64,000 nt of DNA from Crocodylus rhombifer (Eukaryota > Chordata > Crocodylia > Crocodylidae), in the NCBI GenBank assembly GCA_038503035.1, contig JAVSML010024618.1, positions 30,122 through 94,121 on the forward strand. The letters run 5' to 3'. Below the pieces are notes generated by a model. The model saw nothing but the letters and a program-made list of their open reading frames with translations. It was not told the origin of the DNA and searched no databases. Shown piece by piece: positions 12,101 to 27,100 of this stretch; position 1 is the first letter of the stretch; each line of letters begins with the position of its first letter. Both the position numbers and the translations under genes were made by a program.

Positions 12101-15100
12101 TCCTCCACTCCAGACTTTTCAGCCTGGGGCTTCAGATACTCCCAAATGAATTGGCAGGCATCCTACATGCAGGTCCAAGGCTGGAAACTAAAGGTTTGGG
12201 TTCCCTCAAGTCTCACTTGCCCTCAGCCAAAGGCCAAAAGAGCAAGCTAGGGAGGAGTCCCTCATTTCCATAAAGCAGGTGTGTAGCCAAGGTCTTCTCA
12301 CTGGAAGTTGGCCAGTAGGAAGCTAATTACAAGACTCTTGTAGGGTGTCCTGTCTGCAGTGTATTTGAACAGGTTCACCCTTCACTACACAATGCCATTT
12401 TAATCCATTTCAGATCAGATACCAGACCAGTGCAGCTTGATCTTAGCCCACAAGAGGCCAAGAAGCAAGCACTATTAGTCCAGGTGGGCCTGGCCCCATA
12501 TGCTTCTGCCTTATGCAGCCAGGGACTTAGGCTGGAGCTGCGTGTTACAGGGCCATGTGGTGCTGGCCCCGCATGCTGCCACCAACTCCAGTCGGGGATT
12601 TGGGTGGGAGCGTGGGAGCTGCCTGTTATGGGGCCAGGTAGGGCTGGCCCCACTTGCTGCCACCATGAGCAGCAAGGGACTTGAGTGGGAGCACTATTGG
12701 TCTGGGTGAGGCTGGTCCCACCTGCTGCTGTGACCTGCAGCTGGGGCTGAGGTGGGAGAATGCAGAGCTATGGGGCTATGTAGGGCTGGCCCTGGTCGCT
12801 GCCACTACATGTAATTTCAGGGATTTTCACACTCTGGGGACTCCAAGGACTCCCCCCCACAAACAAACCCTCACACCTCCCTACACATCCCACCACCCAT
12901 CATACCCCCAAACACCCACAGACTCTCATAGCCCCCCTACACATTCCCACCCCCATACCCACACTCCCCACATCCTCCCACACACTTCCACCACAACCAC
13001 ATAACCCACACCCCTTCACACCCACCCACCATATCCACACCGCACACCCTCCCACACATGCACTCCCCAACCACCCCTCCTACATACACCCCCTTACCTC
13101 CACACACAATATTCAAGAGTAAGACTGTATTTTGAGCTATGATGCAAGCACCTCTAGATACACAATGCAAATACACATACATCAGGACAAAAATATTTTT
13201 TAAATAAAATGAAAACAAGTTATAATAGATGTTTGAATTTTTTAGTCTATGATTTTTTTTTCCAGTTTCAAGATGGCACCCTCCCAAAAGGAGTACTTCC
13301 AGAGCAAGAGAAGTGAATTTCAATGGCAAAGGTCATGGGTTGGGGTGGAAGTTCTGGTCCCAAGGTGGTGACCAGGGGGCGGGGCAAGGGGCCACCCTTG
13401 CAGCCCTTGCCAACTCACCAAAATTTGTTAAGCAGCCCTCCAGCCAAAATAATTGTCCGCTTCTGTCATAGGGACATACAGACAGATTTATGTTGATATA
13501 TACTGACATACCTCCATTAACATTGTATACCACTATGACAATTTATACCATCTGCAGTTTTCTCCTTAGAGCTTTATACTAATGTACCCAGCTAAATAGG
13601 AAAAGTAATACTTCAATATTTACAGAATCTTGAATGGAAGGTAGGAAGAATTGTATTACCATCTTTTGAGATGACATGTGTTGATGTATTCCTGAGGCTC
13701 AGGTGCTCAACTGATACATTCCATGAGGCTCAGGTGCTCAATACATTCCTTACAGAGCCACAAAAATCCAAGCTGTTCTAATTTTCTCAGAAGGGAGGAA
13801 AACTATAGGCAACTATTGTATGCTGTTATATATGCTGTCACATAGCAGCAGAGAGGGCAGTGTCATATTACAGTGTACAGTCTGAGTATGCTGGAAAAAA
13901 TTCTAGTTATCTTCTGGCTTAGTTTACCATCTGTTGAATCACCACACCTACCACAGAAGCTCAGACTGTTTAAACTCCAAGGTAGTGATTTGGATTTTTT
14001 GTGCATGTATTTGTGTTGCTGTTCCCTATTCTGGTCCTATAGTCCTATAATCTGGCCATTTCTGAACTCAGTGTTCTTGCTTTATTCATGCTCAGCAGGA
14101 AGGATGGAATTTGAAGGCTGTAGCCCAGCATTTAGATACTTACCAATTTCTAGGGCAGTTTCAATTATTTAAAATTCTAGTTTGCAACTGAGCTAGAAGG
14201 TTAAATAAGAAGTATTTCCAGAATATGTAGATGGAACTTTCATCTGTGCTGTGACAATTCTGGAGCCTGTGAAGCAGTCAACTCCCTGGTACAAATGGAA
14301 CAATAATTGCCATGAGAAAGTCCAAGAAAATTTCCTCTCCCCTGTGTAGCAGAACTGCATTGTACTGCTTTATCCATGGTCCTCTGTGCCTATAGAAGAG
14401 TTGAAGCACAAACTTTCCTTCCTGCATGTACAAAATGGTTCATCAACTTCAAATACGTAGGGGTTAAAAATAAGGTACCGAGTAATGTGGGGCCTCTGCA
14501 GGACACACTTGGAAATCTGGTGGTTGCACCAGACGACAAAGCTAACCTCTTTAACAGATTCTTTGCTTCCATTTTTCTGAGCAGAGACAGGGACATCCCC
14601 CACACTGGGATCCTGGATGGACCCAGGGGAGGCACAGCCAGGCCCAGGGTCAGTGAGGACCTAGTTAAGGAACTTCTGGTGGGACTAGACATGTTCAAAT
14701 CAGGAGATCCTGATGATCTCCACCCCAGAGTGCTGAGGGAATTGGCAGAGGTTATTGCAGGACCCCTGGCACAGCTTTACGAGCACTCATAGTGCTCTGG
14801 GGAGGTGCCAGAGGATTGGAAAAGGGCCAATGTGGTCCTCATTTTCAAAAAAGGGAGGAAGGGGGACCCAGGAAACTATAGGCCTGTTAGTCTTACCTGG
14901 GTCCTGGGGAAGCCCTTTGAGAAAATTATCCAGGTGCACATCTGTGAGGGACAAGCAGGGGAGTGCATGCTTCGGGGCAACCAACATGGCTTCATTAGAG
15001 GCAGGTCCTGTCAGACCAACCTGGTGGCCTTCTACAACCAGGACACTGGTGTCGTTGGTGGATGTAGTCTTTCTGGACTTTAGGAAGGCCTTCGACACTC

Positions 15101-18100
15101 TCTCTCACCCCACCCTCACTAAAAAATTAGGCAACTATGGTGTCAATGCCTACACAGTCAGACGGACTGCAAACTGGCTGGAGGGTCGCACCCAGAGAGT
15201 GGGGTGGTTGGGTCATTTTCGACCTGGAGGGTTGTGGGCATTATTTTAGCCCAGGTAAAGAACAGCATAAGTGTTATATCAAATGGTTCACATGACTGTG
15301 TGTGTATCATTACTTGGAAACCCATAGTTACATTTGGCCATTGTGGATGGGAGGTTGTTGGGTTGTTTTTGGGTTGTTTTACCAGTTACAGCATTTAAAT
15401 AAACTAAACTTTCTTCTTTTAAATGTGAGAGCCACCACCGCTCTGGGGTAGGGAGTCATGAGTGCTCCTTTTTATTAACTGACTTAGGAGAATGCTTCAT
15501 AAATTTGTAACTGTTCTGTTACTGTATTCGCTCATTTTTAATTAGCTGCTTTTCCCATAAATAGGCAATTGCATGTGATGAGAGAGAACGCTGAAAAACA
15601 AGAGGATAGATTGGAGCCAGACAGAGAAAGAGCAGTTGGAGTTTATTTACCTTGTCCAAAGCAATTAGTTTGCTCACCTATGTATTCCTACAGGCAAGAC
15701 TATAAACATAGAAGACATAAGTTGTATCAAATTTTTTCCAGACTCATTTACCCAAATGGGATCTTGCCAGAAATTAATTGCTGTAAGATCACCAGAGAAT
15801 AAAAGGAGGTTTAAATACTGTGACAGCCACAGACTATTAATTAGAAACTTTTGTGTCATCAAGATGGATTTGGTGTCACTTTATCTAATAGCTGCACTTT
15901 ATCTAATAGCTGGAAATATATCGACATGTTGACCTCAACAGTTGGTATTAATAACTATAAGTATAACATAATAGAAAAAAATATTGTCAGATGTCATAAT
16001 ATTCCTAGATAATGAACAGAGGTTTATGGATTAAATGTTCAAGGCTTATATTATTTAACACTATACACGTCTAACAAATATACTAATTTTTATTCACTTT
16101 TCCCTCACTTAACCCTAAATGAGTTAAAAATAACCCAGTGGCATTCTGAGAATACACTGCTTTTAAAACTTATTAGGGAAAAACTAATTAGGGACTGGGT
16201 CACCCCCCACACCAGGACCCCTGTAGGTCCGAGGGGAGCTGCACCCAGGCCTAGGGTCAGTGAGAACCTAGTCAGGGAACTTCCAGAGGGACTGGATGTA
16301 TTTAAATTAGCAGGTCCTGATGATCTCCACCCCAGAGTGCTGACAGAATTAGCAGAAGTCATTGTGGGACACCTGGCACGGCTTTACAAGCATTTACGGT
16401 GCTCTGGCAAGGTGCCAGAAGATTGGAAAAGGGCCAATGTGGTTCCCATTTTCAAAAAAGGGAGGAAAGAGGACACAGGAAACTATACGCCAGTCAGTGT
16501 TACCTCAGTCCTGGGGAAGCTTCTTGAGAGAGTTTTCCTGGCGCATGTCTGCGAGGGGCCAGCAGCAGAGATTATGCTTAGGGGCAACCAACACTGGTTC
16601 ATTACAGGCAGGTCCTGTCAGACCAACCTGGTGGCCTTCTATGACCAGGTAACAAAATCCTTAGACACAGGTGTAGCAATGGACGTAGACTTTCTGGACT
16701 TTAGGAAGGCCTTCAACACTCTCTCTCACCCCATTCTCATTAAAAAACTAGGGGACTTTGGCATTGACACCTAACAGTCAAATGGGTCACTGGTTGGCTG
16801 GAGGGCTGCACCCAGAGAGTGGTGGTGGATGGGTCATTTTCGACCTGGAGGGATGTGGACAGTGGGGTCCCCCAGGGCTCGGTCCTCGGGCCCGCACTGT
16901 TCAACATCTTCATCAGCGACTTGGATGGGGATATAAAAAGCACCCTGTTCAAATCTGCAGACAACACTAAGATGTGGGGAGAGGTGGGCATGCTAGAAGG
17001 GAGGAATAGGCTGTAATTGGACCTGAACAGCTTGCAGGGGTGGGCAAATGAAAACAGGATTGGTTTCAACACTGAGAAGTACACGGTACTGCACCTGGGG
17101 AGGAAGAACCAGCAGCATACCTACAGGCTGGGGAACTTCCTTCTCATCAGTGCAGAGGCAGAAAAGGATCTTGGAGTCATTACTGATGCCAAAATGAACA
17201 TGAGCCGATAATGTCGATAATGGCAGAGGGTAGGTTTAGGTTAGATATCAGGAGGCGCTACTTCACAGTCAGGGCAGCTAGGGTCTGGAACCAGCTTCCA
17301 AGAGAAGTGGTGCAGGCTCCTACCCTGGGGGTCTTCAGGAGGAGGTTAGATGAACATCTTGCTGGGGTCATTTGACCCCAGTATTCTTTCCTGCCATGGC
17401 AGGGGGTCGGACTTGATGATCTGCTCAGGTCCCTTCTGACCTTACAAACTATGAAACTATGAAACTATGTGGGGAAGCGGTCAGGTAGGCCAACCGCACC
17501 TTGTCATGCATCCACAGATGTATCTCAAGCAGGTCCAAGGAGGTGATCCTCCCCCTCTATGAGGCACTGGTCAGGCCACAGTTGGAGTACTGTGCCCAGT
17601 TCTGGGTGCCGCACTTCAGGAGGGATGTGAACAACATGGAGAGGGTCCAGGGGAGGGCAACCCACATGATCAGGAGTCAGCATGGCAGGCCCTACAAGAA
17701 GAGGCTAAGGGACCTGAAACTGTTCAGCCTCCACAAGAGAAGGCTGAGGGGGGGATCTAGTGGCCGTTTACAAACTAGTCAGGGGGGATCACCAGGCACT
17801 GGGGGAGTCCCTGTTCCCCTGAGCACTACCAGAGTGACAAGAAATAACGGTCACAAGCTGGCAGAGGGTAGATTTAAGCTAGATATCAGGAAGTGCTACT
17901 TCACGGTCAGGGCGGCTAGGATCTGGAACCAACTTCCAAGAGAAATGGTGCTGGGGGTCTTTAAGGGGAGGCTAGATGAACACCTTGCTGGGGCTGTTTG
18001 ACCCCAGTACTCTTTCCTGCCATGGCAGGGGGTCAGACTTGATGAGCTGCTCAGGTCCCTTCCAACCCTACCAACCATGAAACTATGAAAAATCATGGCT

Positions 18101-21100
18101 TAGTGTATATTGTTCAGGAAAGGGAACCAAAACCTACTGTGTCTTGATCCAGGCTCTACCAGTCACTTCAGCAAATTACTCAAGGTCTTAATGCCTCAGT
18201 TTCCCTGACTGTAAAAAGGGATGATTATACTTTTACCTAATTCATTGCAGAATTGTGAAGATGAAATTGTTGTCACTACATTTCCGTGAAGCTATTACAG
18301 ACTAAGAATTGCTAGTGCTAAGACTTTTTTCATGATCTTAAACTCTAACATTTCATATGTGGCTTGTTGGTAGTCTTTATACTGGATTTATAAACGCTCA
18401 TTACTACAGTGACTTTTTTAGCTAGGTGCCTTACCTTTGGGAATGGTAAGCATGGCTAATAAATAACTTTTCACCTTTATTACTTACCAGGTATCTACTA
18501 AAAAAAACAAAAGGCTCTTTATTTACTATTTAAACATGGCAACATCTGTTCTCTAACTGTGTACCTATAACTAAGTTCAACATATTAAGCAATATGTATG
18601 CCTGGACAGGATAATTGACCAAAATGAAAGAGACACATTATGGATGCATTAGCTCTGCACAGTGATGTAGACATAGATTTTTATCAGTATTTAATAACTA
18701 CAGACAACTTACCCATGTATACTAACAACAGAGGGCTTGATCCTGGTCTTATTGAAGTCAAAGACAATGGCACATTTTTCATTAATTCCAGTGAGAGAAA
18801 AATGAATCTATAAGTTCTCTCAAGGTCCCAGTATTATGCCCCTTATTCAATGCCTATACATAATACATATTGGAGTTAATAAAAAGTATATCTAGAAAAT
18901 ACAAGAAATGGAGAGAAAAAGGTTAAACTCTCCCGCCCCACACACAGTATATATATATATATATATATAGTCCTATTTTAAAAAATAAATGAGAAGTCAA
19001 ATTTCTATTAAAAATGGTTTCTTTATGTGGATTGGACAAACATATATATATTTTTATTATCATTCTTAACAAAAAATACAGATAAATGTTTATAATAACA
19101 CTCAGCCTGAAAAATTCTGAAGTCAATTCTAAACTGTATGGGAAGTGGTGTGCTCACATTTGAAATATACATATCTTTAAGATGGAGCATGACACTATTT
19201 AACAGCACATCAAAATAGTATCTCCAGGGCTAGGGGAAGACATTCAAAAAGCCCAAGCCTGAATTGATTCACTCTTTGCAGTTTAGTCTAAGCTGCACAG
19301 TTTAAACTGATTAATAACTGGACATACATTCTCTGTTAAATCAGGAAATGCAGCAACAGGCCTGCAGTGGCTCAAGCCAGAAGCCAAGGGGTGCTAGAGC
19401 ATCCCTGCCAGCCACTGCCAAAGGGAAGGGAAGAGAGGCACCCTTCAAGGCCCTCACTCCTCCCTGCTGGAGCGGAGGGGGCATGACTAGGCACCAGTTG
19501 GGCCTAGCATGCTACATGGGATGCCAGCCATGAGGTGGAGGGAAGGGGTGTGCAGCTACTGCCAGACTGGGGAGTGGGGATGGGGATGAGGAAAAAGTCC
19601 TTTCTCTGCAGCACGCATGTATTGGACAGAGCAATTTGCAAAGCATACAACAGGGAACTACCAACAATCTTCACCTAAGCTAAGATACAGCCTAGTAAAA
19701 CAGAGCATACACAACTTAGTTTAACTTAAAATGTAAACCAGGAAGACAAGAGAAAGCCTTGCATAAGTCTTACACAATCCTGAGGGAAAAGTGTCTCCTT
19801 AACAGCCAGGCATTCAGAAAGGCTTTGTTTAGGTATTCCCACCTTTTACAAGTTCTGTTTTGTAATGTAAATGTAGCTCTCGGTATTCTTTGGTGAAGCT
19901 CTAGGCTTATAGGCCCTCTAGGTGCAGGGCTTGGATCTGTTTACAGGGAACTAGCTTGCCTCCCCCCACCTCCCAGGACCCACCTTTGCTGCAGGCAAAC
20001 CTTCCATGTGTGGCTGGGGCTGGCAAACCCCAGCTGTGGAGGGAGGAATTTGCCTCAGGGACCATGGCAGGCCAGGGTCTGGCCATGCCCTGCACTTCCC
20101 CTGTTCCTGCTAGGGAGCAGAGGGGAAGGACCAGCCCAGCTCTCTGGAGCAGAGATCAGAGCCCAGACAGCATGCTGGAGGAGTCTGGTTTAACTTAAAT
20201 TAGGAAGGAGTCTGCGATAGACGTTGCATAAATGAGTTTGAGCCAAATCACTTAAGTCTGATACTATATTCAACCAGCTGTATTTCAAACTGGTTTCAGA
20301 TATTTTCAAACTGGTTTACGTTCACTGAATGTCTGTTCTATTACAGGTTTAAATCAGTTTTTGATGATTTAAACCAGCTTATGTGTAATATCTCTCACTA
20401 GCTCAAGTGCTAGAACCTAGTGAACCCAGCACAAGACTGAGAACCCACGACCTTTCAGGGAGTTTCAACTTTGGTGCTGTAGACTCCCTGTGTGGTCTTG
20501 AGAATTTTAACCACCTTTTACATCTTTCTCCCTGGAAGGTGGAGATGAAAAGACTTTGATCTTACAAGGTTAGCTGCTTTTACACTTTTAATATGTGAAC
20601 CTAAGTGCTTTTAACACTAGTTAACTAATACTAAAGTGATTATGTTAGGCTAGGACACAATTCTTTTTTAATATATGTATATTTTAATACAAAAAGAGAT
20701 TAAGAAAGATCAGTTTGGACTTATCACATTAACAGCCACATGCAGACACTTCTGTGTACCTAGATTCTTGATAGGGACCCAATAACTAGTTCATAAAATG
20801 GTATGGTGATGCTAAAACAACACAGTAGTGACTACAGTTAGTTTTTAGGTACGCATTCAAGAAGCCGAGTCAGCAGTGCTATAGTTGAAATCACAGTATA
20901 AAAAAAAAACTGCAGGCCAGGAAGAATCATGTGTTAAAATCTGTATTAGAAGTAGAGAAGCATCATTCTATTGGCCAAAGAATGCTAAATCAGGAAGTGC
21001 TTGTGGTTAGAAACAGAAGCAACTGCATGAATAAGAGGTTTTAGGAGATAGCTAGATGGTATGATTGAAAAATTTAACTTAAAGAACAGAAAAAAGAAAA

Positions 21101-24100
21101 ACAGGAAAGACTAAAAGGTCCTGAAAGATTTGTGTGTGTTTGGATGAGACTTGAGGAGAGCAGTGTTGAGAAGTAAAGAAAAAATACTTGAGTCCCAGAC
21201 TTCCTTTAACAAACATTATTTTGTACCTTAAAATCTCAAGTTAGAATCCTTCCAACATAAAGATGCTTTCTCTGAAAAATATGAAAACACAACAACAAAT
21301 CTAAAGATGGATTTCAGTTTTTCCCTTAACCCTGATTGCCTGTTAGCAATATTAAAACATTGTACTTCCAGTCATCTATAGCTCCAGTGGTGCTGTTTGA
21401 CCCATTTAGTGATAGCAAGTGTGTGTTCTTCTCTGATAGTCACAAGTAATAAATAACTGAAAATAGCTTGTGTTTCAATTTGAGGTGCAAGGGGGAATTT
21501 AGCTTTAGCTGGATTTTAAAAAGTTTCATTAACTGTAAATACTGTCTGATATTGGGGCTATTTTTGTAATTTTGGAACTACAGCCCCTTAATAATTTTCT
21601 TTATGTACTGTTAAGCTTTTTAAGTGAGGATTTTTTAAAATAAGGAGTGTTGCAAGGAAAGGCTAAACCTACTTCCTTTCCTCCAAAACAGAAAGAATTA
21701 ATGCTCACCATCCTCAACACATTATTTTTAAACTATATTAAAGCACTTGAAAGCATTTTTAAGTGGGAGCATAACACATCTGTAGGTACTTTCTGATCTA
21801 CCCTTTCCTCATCATCCAACACATAAGTTGAACATACTTTTAGGATCTAGACTGATATTTCATTCATGGATTCAGACTCCAAGGTATCACACAGATTAAT
21901 TTATTCACTTTGCTCCCCTAATAAGCAGGAAATGAAAATTGGTTGTTATTAGCTACAGGTGACCTTTTTACTGCTCTAAACAAATTACAACCTAGGCCAC
22001 ATTATAGGCCCACTTCTTTCTTTGTTTAAGATGCAATGGCTTAAAGTCATCTACAGTATGGCTGCTGACAGACATGAAAAAACACCGAACAAACCGTGCT
22101 TTACTGGAAGAGGCAGTGTAAGTTCAACCCAGCTCCACAATGTCTGTATAGATGGTGCACTTCAGCGGAGCTTTTTGGAACTTTTATCTAATAACTGACT
22201 TAGTCAGCTATTAGATAAAATTGCCCCCCTCCCTTGCTGAAGCTCCTGATCTATACAGACATTTAGTGAGCCAGGTCCAAGTAACAGGATGGCTCTTCTG
22301 GGCATGTGCTGGGCTCGGTGCAGGGGCATGCAGAGTTTAAAGTGAAGCACTGTTTTTTGTTTTGGGGTTTTTTTTGTAAGCAACCTATATTTTCAACCTT
22401 TACATTCTAGATGGAGCCATAATCCTTGTTTAGCATGATGAAAAACATTCCAACTTTAAATGTGTTACAGAAATCAATTCATTTTTTTCTCAGATCTAAT
22501 TACCAAAAGACCTCCCCCCCACCTTAGGATGACAACCGTGATTTTTTTCAGAGTGTACAGAACACGTTTTTAAGTGACATACATACATTGCATATTTATT
22601 TTAAGAATTGTGACCTCTTTTACCTTCTTCAGTGGTAGAAATAAAAAAACACAACTCTGAAAATATCTGGAACTATTTCCAATAACTGCTGAAGAACAAC
22701 TTCTGCCTTCTTACTATATGCCTGAAAAAGCTCAAGAAGAACTTTGTGCCTAGTCTCTTATCTCCTTTTATTTAATATCTGTAGATGAGACAACTAGATA
22801 GGGAAAATGGGCTTTTCTAACCAACTAGTCAAAAGACTATTTTTATACCTACGTCTGTGTCTAGCTGCCTGCCATTCAAATACTATCTAGAATATTTTTA
22901 AAGGATACTTGATAAAAGATAGGAAAATACTGGGTAAACATATTCTTCCAACTACAGAGGAGGAAACAGGCATTTTAAATGGAAAAATGAGAAGCAAAGG
23001 ACCATGATAAAAACTTCAGGCCAGAACCTTTGTTGCAGGAGTGAAAGGGCAATTGTACCTCTTCAACACAAATGAGAATGCAGTACAAAGTATTTTGCTG
23101 AAGCAGCCAGCAGTTAAGCCAGAAATCATAGCATTAAGGTTTTTCCTCCCCTCATTATAAGCATTTATATGTTACCTGAGTATTTATAGCACAAACTATT
23201 TGTTTCAGGATAAAAACTGAAGTGTTTTATTTTCTGTGCACTAGGTAGGTAAAGCATTGAAGATATCACTAAAGGCAACAATAGAAGCTACGCAGTTACA
23301 CAGTTTGACACAGCTACTGTGCTGTGGCTACTTTTTGTTGCAGGAGAAAGAACTTGGATGCATGATCTTATCTACCAATTTCCTGCAGAATATTCATATT
23401 TCTAGCTCACGTGTCCTGATATTACTGAATGCTGACCACAGTCTGTTCAACTGCTAGACTTGTGCATGATGATTCAAAGCCATATACATTTTTTAAAAAG
23501 TCTTTCCACTGATAACTGTGGGTGCAGAATCAAAGCTCAATAGCGCAGGAGTCAGCAGCCTTTTGCCTGTGCCAGCCAGACCTTATGATTTAGTTGTTCC
23601 TGAGGGCCAGAAGAGTATACCCCTCTTCCAACTGCAGAGCAGCCAGCTATCACATTCCCAGCCAATTTGCAGCAACTATAAGCTCAGGTGCTGTGGAGCA
23701 GCAGGCTCCACTGTAGAGCGGAGCATTGCAGAGCCAATGGGTGGTGTGGCACAGCTCTATGTCACTGATTCCCTGTGTGAGATCATATCTCTATGCGCCA
23801 GATTGTACACCTTCACAGCCCGGATCTGGAATGCAGGCTTTAGGTTGCTGACCTCTACAACAGGACATTTAGGCTAGGGATAGACATTTAAAAAGCCTGA
23901 GTCTGAATTGATTGAATCTTTGCAGGTTAGTCTAACCTAGCTAGGCTGAATCAGTTTACAACTGAACAGACATCCCAGAAATGCAGGCACTTGCCTGCAG
24001 TGGCTCAGGCTAGAGAAGCCCCCCCTTGCTTCCATGGTGCTGAGCTGGGGGGGTATGGCAAGGCCCTGGCAGGATGCTCTGATTAGGGAGGGGTTCCCCC

Positions 24101-27100
24101 GCCTTTATTACCAGTCCATCAGGGAATTGATAACATAGTGTTTATCACCTCTAACTCAATGTTTATCACTCCATTAAGAAAACAATAGAGGGACATTACC
24201 AGGTACCTTGCTGATTCTGCCTGTGTCCCATCTGCCACAGCATGGGCCATAGCCAGCCTGTGATCTGCTAGCTAATGTTAATGTCTGTGTAAGGCAGAGG
24301 GGACAGGAAAATTCCTGCTAAGCAAGGGGTAGGGAGCAGAGGGGGGAGAGCAGGGGGAAGCCAGGCAAACACCTGCAGTATCTGCTGAGCTCCAGCCAGG
24401 AAGCAGAGGGGAGAAGCCAGCTCTGCTGTGGAGTTGAGAGCCCGACCCAGCCCAGAGAGCAAGCTGGGATGCTGGGGGAGTGTGGTTTAACTTAAACCAG
24501 CAACAGATCTGGGACAGATATTGCATAAACCATTGCCAAATCAGTTAAGTCTGATTCAGCCAGGTTTATGTCAAACCAGTTTCAGCCATTTTCAAACTGG
24601 TTTATGTGCAGTGAACATCTGTTCTGTTATAGGTTTAAATAAATTTATGATAATTTAAACTGGTTATGTGCAATGTCTGTCCCTAGCCTTAGAGATACAG
24701 TTTTCACCTAAGGCAATGTGCACCTTAAGCCAGATATCCAGGAGAACTCAGAAGTCATGAGCTCTGAATTGGGTATAGAAATAAAGTGGCTGAATGGGAT
24801 CCACTTGGTATTGAGACCTTTAGAATATCTGGGGCCAGATCTATAATACTGGAAAATTTCAAATCAGTGCAACATGTTTTGCTCTATTGAAAATGATGTT
24901 ATGTTTCCATACTAGACTATGGAAATATTTTTAGGTCTTAACTTAATCTTTAACATATTTGCACTAATAAGCATTAGTAGTTTTTTTTTTTAACATCAGA
25001 TGCAACATCCACCAGAATAAAGCAGCAACCAGTTATGTTGATTGTAAAAAAGGAAAAATATAATATGCAATAATTATGGAAAAATCAGGCATATGCTCTT
25101 TGGTAATTAAGCCTTTTTTTCTCCTGGCAGTAATTCGTGCAAAAATATCCAGTGAAAAGGTGGTTCCTGCCAGTGATGACCCTCTTGACACACACAAAAT
25201 GATCCGGTATGAAATCAAACAAATAAAGGTACATGGAATCATTTGGTTGTTTTGAAGTGCAATTTTGATTAATTTAGTAGGGCATGTTTCAGCTGAAGTA
25301 AGCAACAACAATCTCTAGAATTTGTGAGCAGGATTTGTCTGACTCTTAGGATTATGGCTGGGTGAACTGCTCATAGTGAATAATTTAATAAAATATATAT
25401 TTCTTATTCCTGTTCATTTAAGTATCTGCCAACAAGCTGATTTTGAAGAAAGTATCTGTTATTCATAATTGTTTGATAAACACTTTATGCAAACATACTT
25501 TTAACCTATGTTCACTGTTCACTATGAATCTTTGCTTATTTTCTCTTTGTAGTGGATGCCTGGTCATCCAACTCACATGACATTGTTTCTCATTTTTCCC
25601 TGGATGACACACATTTTATAAACAGAGAACATTTTCCAGCTGAAATAGCAAAGACCTTTGTTTACAAGTGAATAGGGGTATTTGCAAAAAGAAGAGCCCT
25701 TCCCAGATACACATACAAACAAAAAATCCATTTTTATGAATGTTCCCAGAAAAGCAAACAAAAATGTGGGTGTGCACAAAATCCAAAAGTGATTCAGAAT
25801 TTGGTAAAATGTTCATCAAACTGTTTTTGCCCCTATTTGTTCACTTCTACTTGTCAGGTACTTTTAATAATACACTCTTATGGGAACAGATATTGGTCCC
25901 ACACAACTCATGTACAAGCTCTCATTGAGGTGAATAAGACTATGATTTAGCTATTTCTTGGTATCACTAAAAAATGTAGGGGGTGGAGGAGGGAGATTGT
26001 TATGTGTCCTCAGTGGGCTTACTGCTAAAATTCCTTCCACAGTCTAGTTTTGGAACAGCAAACATGACACATGGAAGCAGTGCAGAGACAGAATTGCTTA
26101 CATTGATGGTGATGGTGATGGTGATACCAGCAGGTATCAATCTTACCAACTATCAAGGAATAATTAAAAAAAAATCCTGTTGTGCTCTAGAAATGCTATA
26201 ACTGATAAATGACAACTGCAAATGAAATGTAATGAATACAGTCCTTTTTTGTATACATAGCATTCAATTTACTTAGCATTGACTTCAAGTTAAAGCATAG
26301 AATATTAGATCATTTATGATCCCATACACTGTACATACATTTCTTAATTCTAAGAGATACTGGTTATAACCTCTCTTTGGATTCATCTGATAGCACTGAC
26401 CATTAGAATGAAAAGTAATGGATCTCTTCCCTAGCATTTGCTTTTAAAGAAGTCATAAAATAGTGCAGTGAGAAATACGTACCATAACTGCTGCATGCAG
26501 TATTACAAATAATTATTTATGAACATTCATCTGATTTTTAAACAAACTTCCATCTGCTACACTGGGACTTCTTTGGGATTCACATCCATGAATATTTCAA
26601 CATAGGGATTCTCAAATAGCTCCATTTAATGCAATTTAACAACTGAACATAGAGTTGGGAATTTTCCATTAAAATGGCTTTCAGAACATGAAGCCTCTGA
26701 AACGTTGATATTTTCCACAGGGAAACTGAAAACAAAACAGTGTAGTTTAGATCAGGTTAGCCCGAACTGGAATATTTTAAATTTTGAACTAATAGACACA
26801 TTGCGTTTCCATGTGGTTCATTCCCTTATGGGAATGATTATACCAATCCCATTATTTCCTATGACCCAGGCTCTCTGGAAGACTACTTTTCCTATTATAT
26901 AATGAATTGATTTTTCTCTAACCAAACTGCATGGTGCATGTTGGGAATCATGTGACTATGCATAATCATGGTAGATGAAAGCCAATTAAGGGATGTGAAT
27001 CTAAAAGACAAAGAAGCAGCAGTTCCATATGGAAAGCAGTTAATACTGAAATGATTCAAAAGGACACATTTTGTATCATTTCAACAAGCAAAATGTTTTT

